60,964 bases of DNA from Saprospiraceae bacterium (GCA_019187365.1 JABARE010000045.1:1-60964); one strand, 5' to 3'; numbered from the stretch's first letter, positions 45,810-55,768 are shown. Notes: a model not told the origin generated them from the letters alone. Numbers and translations: made by a program.

Positions 45810-47696
45810 ATGAATCCAGAGCTCATCTTACACCTCATCCTCTGGCCACCGCTGGCGGGTTTTTTAATCAATGGCGTCTTCGGCGCACGAATGCCTAAGT
45901 GGCTGGTCAGTACCATTGCCTGCTTTTCACCCCTTCTGAGTTTTGCAGCCTCGGTCGCGGCGTACATCCAACTGGCCGGACAAGCGACAACCGTAAAGTT
46001 ATACACCTGGTTTGTCGGTGAAGGCTCTGCCATAGTCGATTTTTCTTTTCTGATAGACAACCTGAGTATAGTGATGCTCTTCGTCGTCACCGGCGTTGGC
46101 ACACTCATCCACGTTTACTCAATAGGATACATGTCAGGAGACCGGGGGTTTCACCGGTTTTTTGCCTACCTGAACCTGTTTGTATTTTTTATGCTTCTGC
46201 TCGTACTGGGTTCGAACCTGGTGGTTCTGTTTGCGGGATGGGAAGGCGTTGGCCTATGCTCCTTTCTGCTCATCGGATTTTGGTACGACAACCTCGAATA
46301 CAACAGGGCGGCAAGCAAAGCATTTGTGATGAACCGCATCGGCGACCTTGCATTCCTGGTGGCCATATTTTTGACGATTTATACGACGGGAGCCGTATCC
46401 TTTGCGGATTTGCACGATACGATGACGAATGACGTCCGGATAAACGATCCGGCTTATGTCGCGATCAGCCTCCTGTTTTTCATTGGTGTTTGCGGAAAAT
46501 CTGCACAGATCCCGCTGTTTACCTGGTTGCCCGATGCCATGGCAGGTCCGACTCCGGTGTCAGCACTCATCCATGCAGCAACCATGGTCACCGCAGGTAT
46601 TTACCTCATTGCGCGCATGCATTTTATGTATGACCTCGTTCCGGTAACCCAACTTGTGATAGGAATTACGGGTTGCCTGACCGCCCTGGTGGCAGCAACG
46701 ATCGCCCTCAAGCAAAACGACATCAAAAAAATTCTGGCGTATTCAACGGTGAGCCAGCTTGGGTTTATGGCGGTTGCACTTGCCGCAGGCGCCTACATCA
46801 CCGCCATCTTTCACCTGGTAACGCATTCTTTTTTTAAAGCCTTGCTTTTTTTGGGCGCAGGGAGCGTCATCCATGGGCTCCATGGCGAGCAGGACATCCG
46901 CCAGATGGGCGGGTTGCGGCACAAAATGCGTTGGACTTACGGGGTGATGCTCGTGGGTACCATCGCCATTGCAGGCCTTCCGCCACTATCCGGATTCTTC
47001 TCCAAGGATGAGATCCTGACCGCCGTGCATTCGCACAACATGGGCTTTTTCATTGCACTTGCCCTTGCGTCTGCTTTTACCGCCTGGTATATGTTCCGGA
47101 TGTTTGCTTCCGTTTTTCACGGAGCATTCCGGGGAAAAAATGAAACTTGGGAGCATGTTCACGAAGCTCCCTGGAGTATGCGTGGGCCACTCGTGGTGCT
47201 CGCGGTGTTGTCGCTAGCAGGAGGGCTGCTCGGCCTGCCCGCCATCACCGGCCAGTCTCACCGGTTGTACAACTTCCTCGTACCCGCAATCGTTCAACCG
47301 AAGATCAGCGCCTCTCATGCTTTCGAATACGCACTTTGGGGCATTTCCCTGGCTGTTATCCTGACCCTGCTTGTCATTTGCTTCAAACGCTACGGAAGTT
47401 CGGGTCCATCCGTGCCATCGGTCACTCCATCATTTTTCGAACGATTGTTGGTCAACAAGTATTTTATTGACGAGATTTACGAACGTTTGTTCGTTCATCC
47501 ATTAAAAATAGCGGGCAGCTGGCTTATGCATCGCGGGGATTACGGCATCATCGACAGGGTTGTGCATTTCCCGGGAAAGGTCGTGGAGAGCGGAGCGTTT
47601 GCATTGCGCAACCTGCAAGACGGAAAGTTGAGCTCGTACCTGCTCTATAGCGTCGTTGCCCTGTTAATTTTTCTGACCTTGTTCCTGATCTTTTAA
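45810..47696 (+). CDS. nuoL: NADH-quinone oxidoreductase subunit L
   Basis: Largest antiporter-like membrane subunit with the lateral helix. 628 residues. FAGWEGVGLCSFLLIGFWY and LPDAMAGPTPVSALIHAATM are the helix 5 and 7 blocks with the key glutamate and lysine; HLVTHSFFKALLFLGAGSVI follows. The C-terminal tail carries a 16-bp tetramer palindrome (47479-47494, coding for YERLFV). Confidence 0.96.
   Translation: MNPELILHLILWPPLAGFLINGVFGARMPKWLVSTIACFSPLLSFAASVAAYIQLAGQATTVKLYTWFVGEGSAIVDFSFLIDNLSIVMLFVVTGVGTLIHVYSIGYMSGDRGFHRFFAYLNLFVFFMLLLVLGSNLVVLFAGWEGVGLCSFLLIGFWYDNLEYNRAASKAFVMNRIGDLAFLVAIFLTIYTTGAVSFADLHDTMTNDVRINDPAYVAISLLFFIGVCGKSAQIPLFTWLPDAMAGPTPVSALIHAATMVTAGIYLIARMHFMYDLVPVTQLVIGITGCLTALVAATIALKQNDIKKILAYSTVSQLGFMAVALAAGAYITAIFHLVTHSFFKALLFLGAGSVIHGLHGEQDIRQMGGLRHKMRWTYGVMLVGTIAIAGLPPLSGFFSKDEILTAVHSHNMGFFIALALASAFTAWYMFRMFASVFHGAFRGKNETWEHVHEAPWSMRGPLVVLAVLSLAGGLLGLPAITGQSHRLYNFLVPAIVQPKISASHAFEYALWGISLAVILTLLVICFKRYGSSGPSVPSVTPSFFERLLVNKYFIDEIYERLFVHPLKIAGSWLMHRGDYGIIDRVVHFPGKVVESGAFALRNLQDGKLSSYLLYSVVALLIFLTLFLIF
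47479..47494. repeat. Tetramer palindrome, 16-bp class, inside nuoL
   Basis: Reads ACGA ACGT TTGT TCGT, with no mismatch to the scheme. It codes for YERLFV, a segment conserved in NuoL C termini, so the motif exists within a natural codon sequence rather than as an insertion. Confidence 0.8.
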
Positions 47697-47705
47697 AGCG
47701 AGAAT

Positions 47706-49157
47706 ATGTACCTGGCAGCTCTACTCATAGCAATACCACTGGCCTCCGCCCTGCTTTCCTTTTTTGCAGGGAAACGCATAGCTCCCTACCTTTCGCTGGC
47801 ATCCGGAGTGGTCAGCTTGTTTTATTTCCTGCTGTTGATGGGTTCCTACGACGTGGTCAAAAACTACTTGTCGTACAATACCTCTCTTGCGTGGATCCCT
47901 GAAATGCGCATCTTTTTTCATGTTGGATTCGACGCAGCTGCCGTTCTACCCCTGCTGCTGACACAGTTGATCGTAACGCTGAGTACGCTTGCAACCTTCG
48001 TGAGCGGAAATGACCGCAACGCTGCCTACTACGGATTGATCGGACTCACCCATGCGGGACTCAACGGCTTTTTCATGGCCCAAAACCCCGTAACATTTTA
48101 CCTCTTCTTCGAAGCAACCCTTATTCCGGTTTATTTTCTCGTGCTGCAATACGGGGGACCGGAACGGCGAAAGGCCGTTTTTAAATTTTTTCTGTATACC
48201 GTTTTTGGCGGCCTATTGATGCTGGCGGCGATCGTTTTCCTCCAGTTCCACATGCGCGAACACCTGAGTCTGGCCGCATGGGACGACTTTTATAAAAACA
48301 AGCTCGATCTGAAATACCAGTACTGGCTGTTTGCTGCTTTTTTCATCGCCTTTGCCATAAAGACTCCTTTATTCCCTTTTCACACCTGGCAGGCAGATCT
48401 TTATGCACAGGCCGACCGGCCAAGCCTTATGATCATTGCTGCCGTGATGTCGAAGATGGGGGTTTTTGGTCTGATCCGCTTCGACTTCTTTTTTGTTGAA
48501 GCCATTTACCGTTGGCAGTATTTCCTCATTCCGCTTTGTCTGATTGGAGTGGTTTACGGGGCGCTCGTTGCCTGGCGCCAGAACGACATGATCCGCCTAT
48601 TGGCGTATTCTTCTTTTTCTCACCTCGGCCTGATCGCTGCCGGCATATTGACCATGGCCAACCTTGGCATACAGGGCGGGCTCTTCGCCATGCTCGCTCA
48701 TGGCCTGGCTGCAGCAGGCTTATTCTTTGTAGCAGATGTCCTGATCCGCCGAACAGGAACGACCCAGCTCGACGGTATGTCGGGCATTGCCCGCCTGCAA
48801 CCGCGCTTGTCGGCTTACTTTTTTGTGATCGTCCTTTCCGCGGTCGGGCTTCCTCTGACCTGCGGATTTGTTGGCGAGTTTTACCTGCTCTGGTGCCTTG
48901 CCGAATACAAACCCTACCTCGCGGTTTTCGGCGGCCTCACCCTGATCTTAGGTGCAGCTTACCTGCTGCGCTTTTACCAGAAGACCATGTTTGGACAAAC
49001 ACCCGTTCATATAACCTTTCGGGGCCTGAGCCTTTCGGAAGATTACGTACTGATTGTCATCGGACTTCTGGTCATTGTGCTTGGCTTCTTCCCCATCCAC
49101 TGGGTCGGTTTGGGCCAATACGCGTTCCGGTTTATGAATCACCTCCCCGCCAATTGA
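47706..49157 (+). CDS. nuoM: NADH-quinone oxidoreductase subunit M
   Basis: Antiporter-like membrane subunit, 483 residues and about 14 helices. FFEATLIPVYFLVL carries the channel glutamate; FAIKTPLFPFHTWQADLYAQ and AYSSFSHLGLIAAG are conserved. The loop LPDAHVEAP of other NuoM proteins reads WQADLYAQADRPS here, the more NuoN/MrpD-like Bacteroidota form. 9 bases after nuoL. Confidence 0.92.
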   Translation: MYLAALLIAIPLASALLSFFAGKRIAPYLSLASGVVSLFYFLLLMGSYDVVKNYLSYNTSLAWIPEMRIFFHVGFDAAAVLPLLLTQLIVTLSTLATFVSGNDRNAAYYGLIGLTHAGLNGFFMAQNPVTFYLFFEATLIPVYFLVLQYGGPERRKAVFKFFLYTVFGGLLMLAAIVFLQFHMREHLSLAAWDDFYKNKLDLKYQYWLFAAFFIAFAIKTPLFPFHTWQADLYAQADRPSLMIIAAVMSKMGVFGLIRFDFFFVEAIYRWQYFLIPLCLIGVVYGALVAWRQNDMIRLLAYSSFSHLGLIAAGILTMANLGIQGGLFAMLAHGLAAAGLFFVADVLIRRTGTTQLDGMSGIARLQPRLSAYFFVIVLSAVGLPLTCGFVGEFYLLWCLAEYKPYLAVFGGLTLILGAAYLLRFYQKTMFGQTPVHITFRGLSLSEDYVLIVIGLLVIVLGFFPIHWVGLGQYAFRFMNHLPAN

Positions 49158-49164
49158 GTGCCCT

Positions 49165-50526
49165 ATGATGACTGCTTTTATTTTCCTGTGCCTGTTTGCC
49201 ATCGCCGCTATGTTCCTCGGGTTTACAAACATCCGCGGGGCAATCGTTCCCCTCGCATTTGCCGGAACGTCGATCGCCTTATACAGCGTGATCAGCGGAC
49301 AGCCTTTCTGGAATCACTACCTGACCGGCATGGTGGAGACCGGAGGAACCGCGAAGATCCTCTGCGCACTCGTCCTGCTCAATGCGCTTGCGCTGATCCC
49401 TTTTTATGCCTGGTATGAGCGCAGGGGCCAGGAAGAGGTAGGAGATTTCACCGGCTTGTTTCTCTTCGCCTCCATGGGAGCTATGCTCATGGTGAGCTCC
49501 ACGCATTACATGAGCCTATTCCTCGGCGTTGAGATTTTGTCCATCGCCATGTACGTTCTTGCCGGAGCCGATCGCCGCAAATCAAAATCAAACGAAGCGG
49601 CCTTGAAGTACTTCATTACCGGATCGTTTACCAGCGCCATCCTGCTCTTTGGAATTGGAATGATCTATGCACTGACGGGGAGTCTGGAAATAGCAGGTGC
49701 GGTGGAAGTGGAAGGTCAAAGCTTGCTTCAGTTGGCGTATTTGTTCGTCTTCACGGGCTTTGCCCTTAAGATTGCCGTGGTGCCCTTTCATTTCTGGGCC
49801 CCCGATGTCTATGAAGGAACTCCGACCTTATTCACGGCGGCCATGGCGAGCCTGGTCAAACTGGCTTCCATTGGCGCCTTTCTCCGCATCATTCAACTCA
49901 ACGTGGACCTGCTTCCGGCATGGCTCAACGCGTATTACGCGATGCTGATACTGGCTACCCTGATACTGGGCAACGCCCTTGCCATCAAACAGCAAAGTGT
50001 CAAAAGGCTGTTGGCCTATTCCGGTATCGTTCAGGCCGGTTTTATCCTCATGGGATTTATAAGCCTCCGGCCAGGTGAAGAGTGGCCAGTCCTGTTCTAT
50101 TTCATTGCTTACGTGCTGGCATCCGTGGTATGCTTTGTCGTCGTTCACTTTGTAGAATCCCGCGAGGGTACCGATGCCCTCGATGCGTTCCGCGGCCTCG
50201 GACAGCGAAACCCGATATTGGCCGGAACGATAACCCTGGCTCTGATCTCACTTGCCGGTGGGCCTTTTACATCGGGGTTTGTAGCAAAACTTTACGTGCT
50301 CAACCAGGCCGTTGCAAATGGTTATGCAGCGCTGGCTGTTGTGGCTGTCGTCTGTACGCTCATGTCTGTCTATTACTACTACAAAGTGATCAACGCCATC
50401 TATTCAAAAAGTGCGGACCAGGCGTTGCCAATTGAACCCGTGTACTCGGGATTGCTCATCCTTTTCACCCTGATCACCCTTGCTGCCGGTATCCTTCCTT
50501 CCTTTTTCACCGGTTTGCTGAAGTGA
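49165..50526 (+). CDS. nuoN: NADH-quinone oxidoreductase subunit N
   Basis: Last antiporter-like membrane subunit and last gene of the operon. 453 residues. Conserved LGVEILSIAMYVLAG, EAALKYFITGSFTSAILLFG, PFHFWAPDVYEGTPTLFTAA and AYSGIVQAGFILMG. Starts 7 bases after nuoM. A weak hairpin (ATCCGG/CCGGAT, 50539-50554) follows but has no T run. Confidence 0.95.
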   Translation: MMTAFIFLCLFAIAAMFLGFTNIRGAIVPLAFAGTSIALYSVISGQPFWNHYLTGMVETGGTAKILCALVLLNALALIPFYAWYERRGQEEVGDFTGLFLFASMGAMLMVSSTHYMSLFLGVEILSIAMYVLAGADRRKSKSNEAALKYFITGSFTSAILLFGIGMIYALTGSLEIAGAVEVEGQSLLQLAYLFVFTGFALKIAVVPFHFWAPDVYEGTPTLFTAAMASLVKLASIGAFLRIIQLNVDLLPAWLNAYYAMLILATLILGNALAIKQQSVKRLLAYSGIVQAGFILMGFISLRPGEEWPVLFYFIAYVLASVVCFVVVHFVESREGTDALDAFRGLGQRNPILAGTITLALISLAGGPFTSGFVAKLYVLNQAVANGYAALAVVAVVCTLMSVYYYYKVINAIYSKSADQALPIEPVYSGLLILFTLITLAAGILPSFFTGLLK

Positions 50527-50782
50527 GCTGTTGCGACCATCCGGAGGCCCGGATCATTCCATACCAGATAGCAAATGGTCAAAAAAATCCAACGACGGAG
50601 AAGCATCGCGAAGGGACCAGCACACTCACCATCGACCTGTTAGGACCCCTTCAAAGGGGAAGCAAGGCAATGGCTGTTGCCCCAAATGCCAAAAATAATG
50701 GTCCCGGCCTTTGGCAATCATCCCAAATCGGATATTTTTGTCTTTGAATCATTCACTTGCAGTAAACCCTTAATTGATTTCC
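50527..50782. other. Gap after nuoN with a downstream promoter
   Basis: 256 bases. A 74-codon open frame (50523-50747) overlaps the nuoN stop and has no recognisable content. The 3' half holds the promoter of the next gene. Confidence 0.5.
50711..50740 (+). promoter_or_regulatory. Complete Bacteroidota promoter (TTG, 19-base spacer, TATTTTTG)
   Basis: TTG at 50711-50713 and TATTTTTG at 50733-50740, 19 bases apart, ending 42 bases before the ATG of the beta-barrel-like gene. Ideal spacing for the phylum's primary sigma factor. Confidence 0.7.
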
Positions 50783-51301
50783 ATGAAGCATAGCATTTAC
50801 GCGATCGCGCTGGTTTGCGCCTTGTTTGCGAACACGGCGAAAGGTCAGTCCGGCAACCTCGTTGCAGGTTACCATTTTGGCGTGGTACAACCCATTCTGG
50901 CCATAAACAAAGGCGACGTAAACTACTTTTACGAAACCGATTTTTATGCCATAGGATTCCCGATGGGGATCACCCTGAACACACCAGGCAAAGTAAAATT
51001 CGACCTGGAGTTTGTTCCCCTGTTCAAGCCCTACGCCGATACCGACAAGCCCTATGAGGTTCACCTGCTCTTCCACCCTGGTTTTCTGTTCCCTCTTGGC
51101 GGTGGATTTACCTTCGGCATGCGCCTGGCTTTTGAAACCGGAGTGGGCCAGTTTGGGCTAACTCCTTTGCTCAACAAGGGCTTTTCCATTGGCGACGGCA
51201 CAGTCTTTTTCCTGGAACTGGTGGCTCCCGGTCGTTTTGGTCCCGAGAAGAATTCCGGGTACACCCAGATATTCGGCCTGCACGCGGGGCTGGGATTTTG
51301 A
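50783..51301 (+). CDS. Exported outer-membrane beta-barrel-like protein
   Basis: 172 residues from ATG 50783 with signal peptide MKHSIYAIALVCALFANTAK. The mature part shows alternating-hydrophobicity strands with aromatic girdles (NLVAGYHFGVVQPIL, FDLEFVPLFKPYADTD, GGFTFGMRLAFETGVGQFGL) and ends in GLHAGLGF, a C-terminal Phe as in barrel proteins. It looks like a small porin or lipid-channel-type barrel of about eight strands. No named family is certain. Confidence 0.65.
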   Translation: MKHSIYAIALVCALFANTAKGQSGNLVAGYHFGVVQPILAINKGDVNYFYETDFYAIGFPMGITLNTPGKVKFDLEFVPLFKPYADTDKPYEVHLLFHPGFLFPLGGGFTFGMRLAFETGVGQFGLTPLLNKGFSIGDGTVFFLELVAPGRFGPEKNSGYTQIFGLHAGLGF

Positions 51302-51381
51302 ACAGCGTCGCATTGACTGCTTGGGGCGCTTGAAATCAGGCGCATCAGGATGCTCCCATCCGGAGTTTCTCCAGGCTGGAA

Positions 51382-51732
51382 TCAGGCCCGGGAAATGTCG
51401 GCGGGCAGTTTTGGACGTATGAACAGATAATAAAATGCCAGGATGGCAAGGCCAGCGGTAAAAAAAACGCGCGCCGGCAAAATGAGCATTTTCCACCCGA
51501 ACAAGTCGGAAAACATCCACGCCCCATTGGCGAGCAGCCAACAGCAAACGGCCGCGTTGAACCATCGTTCAACGGGCTCCTGGCGGGAGCGGTAAGTGAT
51601 GTATGTGGCAAGCAGAAGCGTTGGCCAGTAGGCAGCAAAAGCCAGACCAGACCATTCAAGGTGCCAGCAAACGTCTTTGATCAGCCAAAGGACGATGTGG
51701 CGGTTCTCCATTTTGCGCAGTTCTGCGTACAT
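51382..51732 (-). CDS. Small integral membrane protein of unknown function
   Basis: 116 residues (ATG 51732, or 51711). Three to four hydrophobic segments: VCWHLEWSGLAFAAYWPTLL, AAVCCWLLANGAWMFSDLF and VFFTAGLAILAFYYLF. No domain recognised. The gene faces away from holB, with a 128-base AT-rich gap between the starts. Confidence 0.5.
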   Translation of the reverse strand: MYAELRKMENRHIVLWLIKDVCWHLEWSGLAFAAYWPTLLLATYITYRSRQEPVERWFNAAVCCWLLANGAWMFSDLFGWKMLILPARVFFTAGLAILAFYYLFIRPKLPADISRA

Positions 51733-51841
51733 ACGTGTCGTTTTGAGGAAAGTTACGCCTAAGGAAATATTTGTTATATTATTAATTTTTAATATGCATA
51801 AATAACAATATATTAATTACTTATATCTATCGCAAACGCTG

Positions 51842-51849
51842 TAATTTTG
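51842..51849 (+). promoter_or_regulatory. Bacteroidota -7 box for holB, with AT-rich upstream
   Basis: TAATTTTG ends 11 bases before ATG 51861. The 80 bases upstream (51755-51835) are almost all A and T, which could act as an UP-like element or simply be a low-melting gap. Confidence 0.55.
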
Positions 51850-51860
51850 TCCTGCATCGT

Positions 51861-53033
51861 ATGGTCACTCCAAAAATAAACGCTCCGCAACAAGCCTCTG
51901 GCACCGATTGGCAGGAATTGCTGGTGGGGCAGGACGACTTATGGGCGGGACTGCGAGATGCGGCAGCTGCAGGTACGTTACCGCATCTGATCTTGTTGGC
52001 CGGGCTTCCCGGAAATGTCCAGTTGCCTATGGCTGTGGCACTTGCTCAAGTCCTGTTGTGTAGTGGTGGACATAAACCGTGCGGCGGTTGCAATCATTGC
52101 CGGCTGGTGCAGAAGCTGGTACATCCGGACCTTCATTTTTCATTCCCGCTTGCCAAAAGCAAAGAACTCTGTGTCAATCACTATGCTAAATGGAGGTCGG
52201 TCCTGCAGAAAACGCCTTTCATGGATCTGCCGGACTGGTTTGCCGGTTTGGGCGAGGAGGGAACCCAGGCAAACATTGCCGTTGCCGAAGTTCAGAGCAT
52301 TTTGGAGCGTCTGCTGCTCAGACCATTCAACGCGGCCTGCAAAGTCATGTTGATCTGGTTGCCTGAATATCTTGGCAAGGAATCCAACCGTTTGCTGAAA
52401 ATTTTCGAAGAAGCTCCACAGCACACCTTTATTTTATTGGTGACTTCCAATCCTGATGCCTTGCTATCGACCGTTCGCTCCAGAGCGCAGTTGTTTCGGG
52501 TGAAGGCAGTTTCTCCGGAAACCATTGCAACGTATCTTCAGACGCATGCTGGTGCTGAACAGGATGCTGCCTGGCAAGCTGCCTTGCTGGCTGACGGGAA
52601 ATTGCAAAACGCATTGAACCTGCTCGGTACGCGCAGTACCGACATGATGGACCGCCTGCGCCAATTGTTTATAGCAGCGTATCAGTACAACCCCCTGGAG
52701 ATTTCTGAATGGGTAGAGTGGTTTTCAAAGTTGCACCGAGAGGATCAAAAGCAATTTATACAATGGATGCTGGGCTTACTTTCTTTTGTTTTGCGCAGGA
52801 AATATGCTCCTGTGCTGGCCGGGGATGATGGCGGAAATGCATTGCATCAGTATATTGGAAAGCTGGCTGTTTCTTTAAATACGAGACAGGCTGAAGTAAT
52901 AAGTGATGCGGCTAACGATTGTTTGGATGGCATTCAGCAAAATGCAAATGTGCGTCTGTTGATGACGGATTTTTCCATTGCTCTTTCCCACACCTTGAAG
53001 CGGAAACATGAGCAACTCACAAATATCAATTAA
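51861..53033 (+). CDS. holB: DNA polymerase III delta' subunit
   Basis: Clamp-loader subunit, 390 residues. Walker A is degenerate (LAGLPGNVQLPMAVALAQ, no GKT), as expected for delta', which does not bind ATP. The zinc-binding segment CGGCNHCRLV and the SRC-like motif TVRSRAQLF are present, with NRLLKIFEEAPQHTFILLVT preceding. Followed by ricT 6 bases later, the usual Bacteroidota holB-ricT pairing. Confidence 0.93.
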   Translation: MVTPKINAPQQASGTDWQELLVGQDDLWAGLRDAAAAGTLPHLILLAGLPGNVQLPMAVALAQVLLCSGGHKPCGGCNHCRLVQKLVHPDLHFSFPLAKSKELCVNHYAKWRSVLQKTPFMDLPDWFAGLGEEGTQANIAVAEVQSILERLLLRPFNAACKVMLIWLPEYLGKESNRLLKIFEEAPQHTFILLVTSNPDALLSTVRSRAQLFRVKAVSPETIATYLQTHAGAEQDAAWQAALLADGKLQNALNLLGTRSTDMMDRLRQLFIAAYQYNPLEISEWVEWFSKLHREDQKQFIQWMLGLLSFVLRRKYAPVLAGDDGGNALHQYIGKLAVSLNTRQAEVISDAANDCLDGIQQNANVRLLMTDFSIALSHTLKRKHEQLTNIN

Positions 53034-53039
53034 GCGATT

Positions 53040-54251
53040 ATGGGATGTGCATCCTGTTCGAATCATAATAGCGGAGTTCCCGGTGGCTGTGGCAACAAAG
53101 GCCATTGTCAGTCGGGGGGCTGTCAGAGAATGAATACTTACGACTGGCTGACTGTACTCGATCTGGAAGATCCGGTGGAGAGCAAGTTGGTGGAAGTGAG
53201 TTTTAAAAACGGCGCACGCAAGTCTTTTTACCGGCTCAGCGAACACGCACGGGCCACAACAGGAGACCTCGTGGTCGTGGACACAGGATATGGTGGTTAC
53301 GACGTAGGGCGGCTGAGCCTGATGGGAGACCTGGTGAAGCTGCAGATGCGGAAAAAGAATTTCAGCGAAAGCCGCATCAGTTATGAAGTGTTGCGAAAGG
53401 CCAACGCACGCGACATCGAGCGCATGGAAGAGGCGCGAGCACTGGAACATACTGCCTTGGTGAAGGCACGCATTATTTCGCGGAACCTGAAACTCGACAT
53501 GAAGATTGGCGACGTCGAGATCCAGGCCGATCAACGCAAATCGACATTTTATTATACGGCCGACGGGCGCGTCGATTTTCGCGAACTCGTGCGGCAGTAT
53601 GCTAAGGAGTTCAGAACTAAAATTGAAATGTGGCAGATTGGAGCACGGCAGGAATCTGCGCGCATTGGGGGCATTGGCTCTTGCGGTCGCGAGCTGTGCT
53701 GCTCAACCTGGCTGTCGGATTTCAAATCGGTTAACACAAACGCAGCCAGGTACCAAAACCTCGCCATCAATCAATCAAAACTTACCGGCCAGTGTGGACG
53801 CCTGAAATGTTGCCTCAACTACGAACTTGACCTCTACATCGACGAACTGGACAAATATCCTTCGGATGTGGATGTACTCTTCTCCAAAAAGGGGAGGGCC
53901 TCGCTCATCAAAGTGGACATTTTCCGCGGAGTTTTGTACTATGCCTACGAGCCGGAAAGAGGCCGGTCCGTCGTCATGCCCTTGCTGCCGGATTACGTAC
54001 GGATGATCAAATCTATGAATGACCGGGGTGAGAAGCCCGATGAGATCGTACCAACTGAGGAGAGCACGGAATCGGGTAAACCACAAGAGAGTGAATTCGT
54101 GGATGTTACCGGCGAAATTGAATTGCCGGACATCAAAAAGAAAGGCCGGCGGAAAAAGCGCTTTAATAAGAACCGGCCTGGGGACGCGAACCGCCCCCCG
54201 GCAAACAGAGACCATGTCAGGCGTCAGCAGGACAATCGGAAGAAACCGTGA
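53040..54251 (+). CDS. ricT: RicT/PSP1-family protein
   Basis: 403 residues. The PSP1 domain is recognised by QIGARQESARIGGIGSCGRE and CCSTWLSDFKSVNTNAAR, followed by LTGQCGRLKCCLNYELDLY. In Bacillus RicT (YaaT) joins RicA and RicF in an Fe-S complex that affects RNA maturation and phosphorelays; in Bacteroidota the role is not established. The first 30 residues are Cys- and Gly-rich (ASCSNHNSGVPGGCGNKGHC), and the last 50 are Lys/Arg-rich, suggesting nucleic acid contact. In relatives gldH often follows; here lpdA follows instead. Confidence 0.9.
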   Translation: MGCASCSNHNSGVPGGCGNKGHCQSGGCQRMNTYDWLTVLDLEDPVESKLVEVSFKNGARKSFYRLSEHARATTGDLVVVDTGYGGYDVGRLSLMGDLVKLQMRKKNFSESRISYEVLRKANARDIERMEEARALEHTALVKARIISRNLKLDMKIGDVEIQADQRKSTFYYTADGRVDFRELVRQYAKEFRTKIEMWQIGARQESARIGGIGSCGRELCCSTWLSDFKSVNTNAARYQNLAINQSKLTGQCGRLKCCLNYELDLYIDELDKYPSDVDVLFSKKGRASLIKVDIFRGVLYYAYEPERGRSVVMPLLPDYVRMIKSMNDRGEKPDEIVPTEESTESGKPQESEFVDVTGEIELPDIKKKGRRKKRFNKNRPGDANRPPANRDHVRRQQDNRKKP

Positions 54252-54333
54252 ACCGGTGTCGGACTGAAAAAGCGGGGCCTGGCCTGCCAAACCATTTAGC
54301 CGCATGGACGGTTTATAGCAGAGTGGATATTCA

Positions 54334-55731
54334 ATGAAAGTCGTCGTTATTGGATCGGGTCCGGGAGGGTACGTCGCCGCAATTCGCTGCGCACAGTTGG
54401 GGATGGAGGTTACCGTAGTTGAAAAATATCCGGTATTGGGGGGTACCTGCCTGAACGTGGGATGCATTCCTTCCAAGGCATTGCTCGACAGCAGCGAGCA
54501 TGCACATTTTTTTAAGGCTAATGCCCAATTGCATGGATTGCATGCAGAGTCATTGCGCGTCGATTTCCAACAAATGATGCAGCGCAAGCGGGACGTGGTG
54601 TCTCAAAATGCTCAGGGAGTGGAATATCTGTTGCGCAAAAACAAGGTACGTTGGAAACAAGGGCTGGCTTCATTTCACGATGAGACCAGCCTTGAAGTTC
54701 GAAACCCGGACGGGATGGTTGAGCGCATAGACTTTGACCGCTGCATCATTGCTACCGGGTCAAAGCCCGTTTTGCCGGAATCATTTCACTTTGACGGCGA
54801 ACGCGTGATCTCTTCCACGGAAGCGCTCGAACTCGATGAGATTCCGCAGCGTATGGTCGTCATTGGAGGTGGCGTCATCGGACTGGAACTGGGGTCCGTG
54901 TATGCGCGCCTTGGCACACAGGTCGAGGTGATTGAATACGCCGAGGGCATCCTGCCGGGAATGGACCGCGACGGTGCACGGGCACTCCAAAAGTCGCTGC
55001 AGGGTCTGGGCATGGTCTTCCATACCGGACACGCCGTTCAGAACGTCGCACGAAAGGGGGACCGCGTAGTCGTTCGTTACCGGACTTTGAACGCTACGGA
55101 GGATACAGTTGCAGACGCAGACTATTGCCTGGTAGCAGTTGGCAGAAAGCCTTATACCACAGGCCTTGCGCCAGAAAGGGCGGGAATCGCACTGGACGAC
55201 AAAGGGAGGATAGTCACGGATGCTGAACTTCAGACAAAGGCCAGGGGCGTATACGCCATCGGCGACGTGGTCAGCGGCCCCATGCTGGCACACAAGGCGG
55301 AAGAGGAAGGGATTTTCGTTGCAGAGATCATTGCTGGTCAGCGACCACACCTGCGCTACGACTTGATCCCGGGAGTTGTGTACACCTGGCCGGAAATGGC
55401 CGCCGTCGGTCGCACAGAAGAGCAATTGCGCGCAGAGGGAATTGCCTTTAAAACCGGAAAGTACCCATTCAAAGCCCTCGGCAGAGCGCGGACAAGCGGT
55501 GACCTAGACGGTCTGGTCAAGATCCTTGCCGACCAGCAGACCGATGAGATTTTGGGGGCTCACATTGTCGGCGCCCGGGCGGCTGACCTGATCATGGAAA
55601 TGGCGGTCGCCATGGAATTTCGTGCTGCCTGTGAAGACATCGCCAGGACCAGCCACCCCCATCCGACCTACAGCGAAGCCATTCGCGAGGCGGCACTCGA
55701 CGCTTTGGAGAAGAGGGCTATTCACCAGTGA
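54334..55731 (+). CDS. lpdA: Dihydrolipoyl dehydrogenase
   Basis: E3 of the pyruvate and 2-oxoglutarate dehydrogenase complexes and glycine cleavage: re-oxidises dihydrolipoyl groups with NAD. 465 residues. FAD motif VIGSGPGGYVAAIRCAQLG, redox disulfide C39/C44 in GGTCLNVGCIPSKAL, NAD motif VVIGGGVIGLELG, YAIGDVV and the C-terminal active-site His-Glu pair in SHPHPTYSEAIREAA. The lipoyl enzymes are not adjacent. The end is followed 37 bases later by a perfect 16-bp palindrome. Confidence 0.96.
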   Translation: MKVVVIGSGPGGYVAAIRCAQLGMEVTVVEKYPVLGGTCLNVGCIPSKALLDSSEHAHFFKANAQLHGLHAESLRVDFQQMMQRKRDVVSQNAQGVEYLLRKNKVRWKQGLASFHDETSLEVRNPDGMVERIDFDRCIIATGSKPVLPESFHFDGERVISSTEALELDEIPQRMVVIGGGVIGLELGSVYARLGTQVEVIEYAEGILPGMDRDGARALQKSLQGLGMVFHTGHAVQNVARKGDRVVVRYRTLNATEDTVADADYCLVAVGRKPYTTGLAPERAGIALDDKGRIVTDAELQTKARGVYAIGDVVSGPMLAHKAEEEGIFVAEIIAGQRPHLRYDLIPGVVYTWPEMAAVGRTEEQLRAEGIAFKTGKYPFKALGRARTSGDLDGLVKILADQQTDEILGAHIVGARAADLIMEMAVAMEFRAACEDIARTSHPHPTYSEAIREAALDALEKRAIHQ

Positions 55732-55768
55732 TCGGGAGCAGTCTGTCGCATACACCTAATTGTTTAAA

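Noticed and set aside
50523..50747. 74-codon frame overlapping the nuoN stop
   Set aside because: No domain or signal; probably a chance frame ahead of the next gene's promoter.
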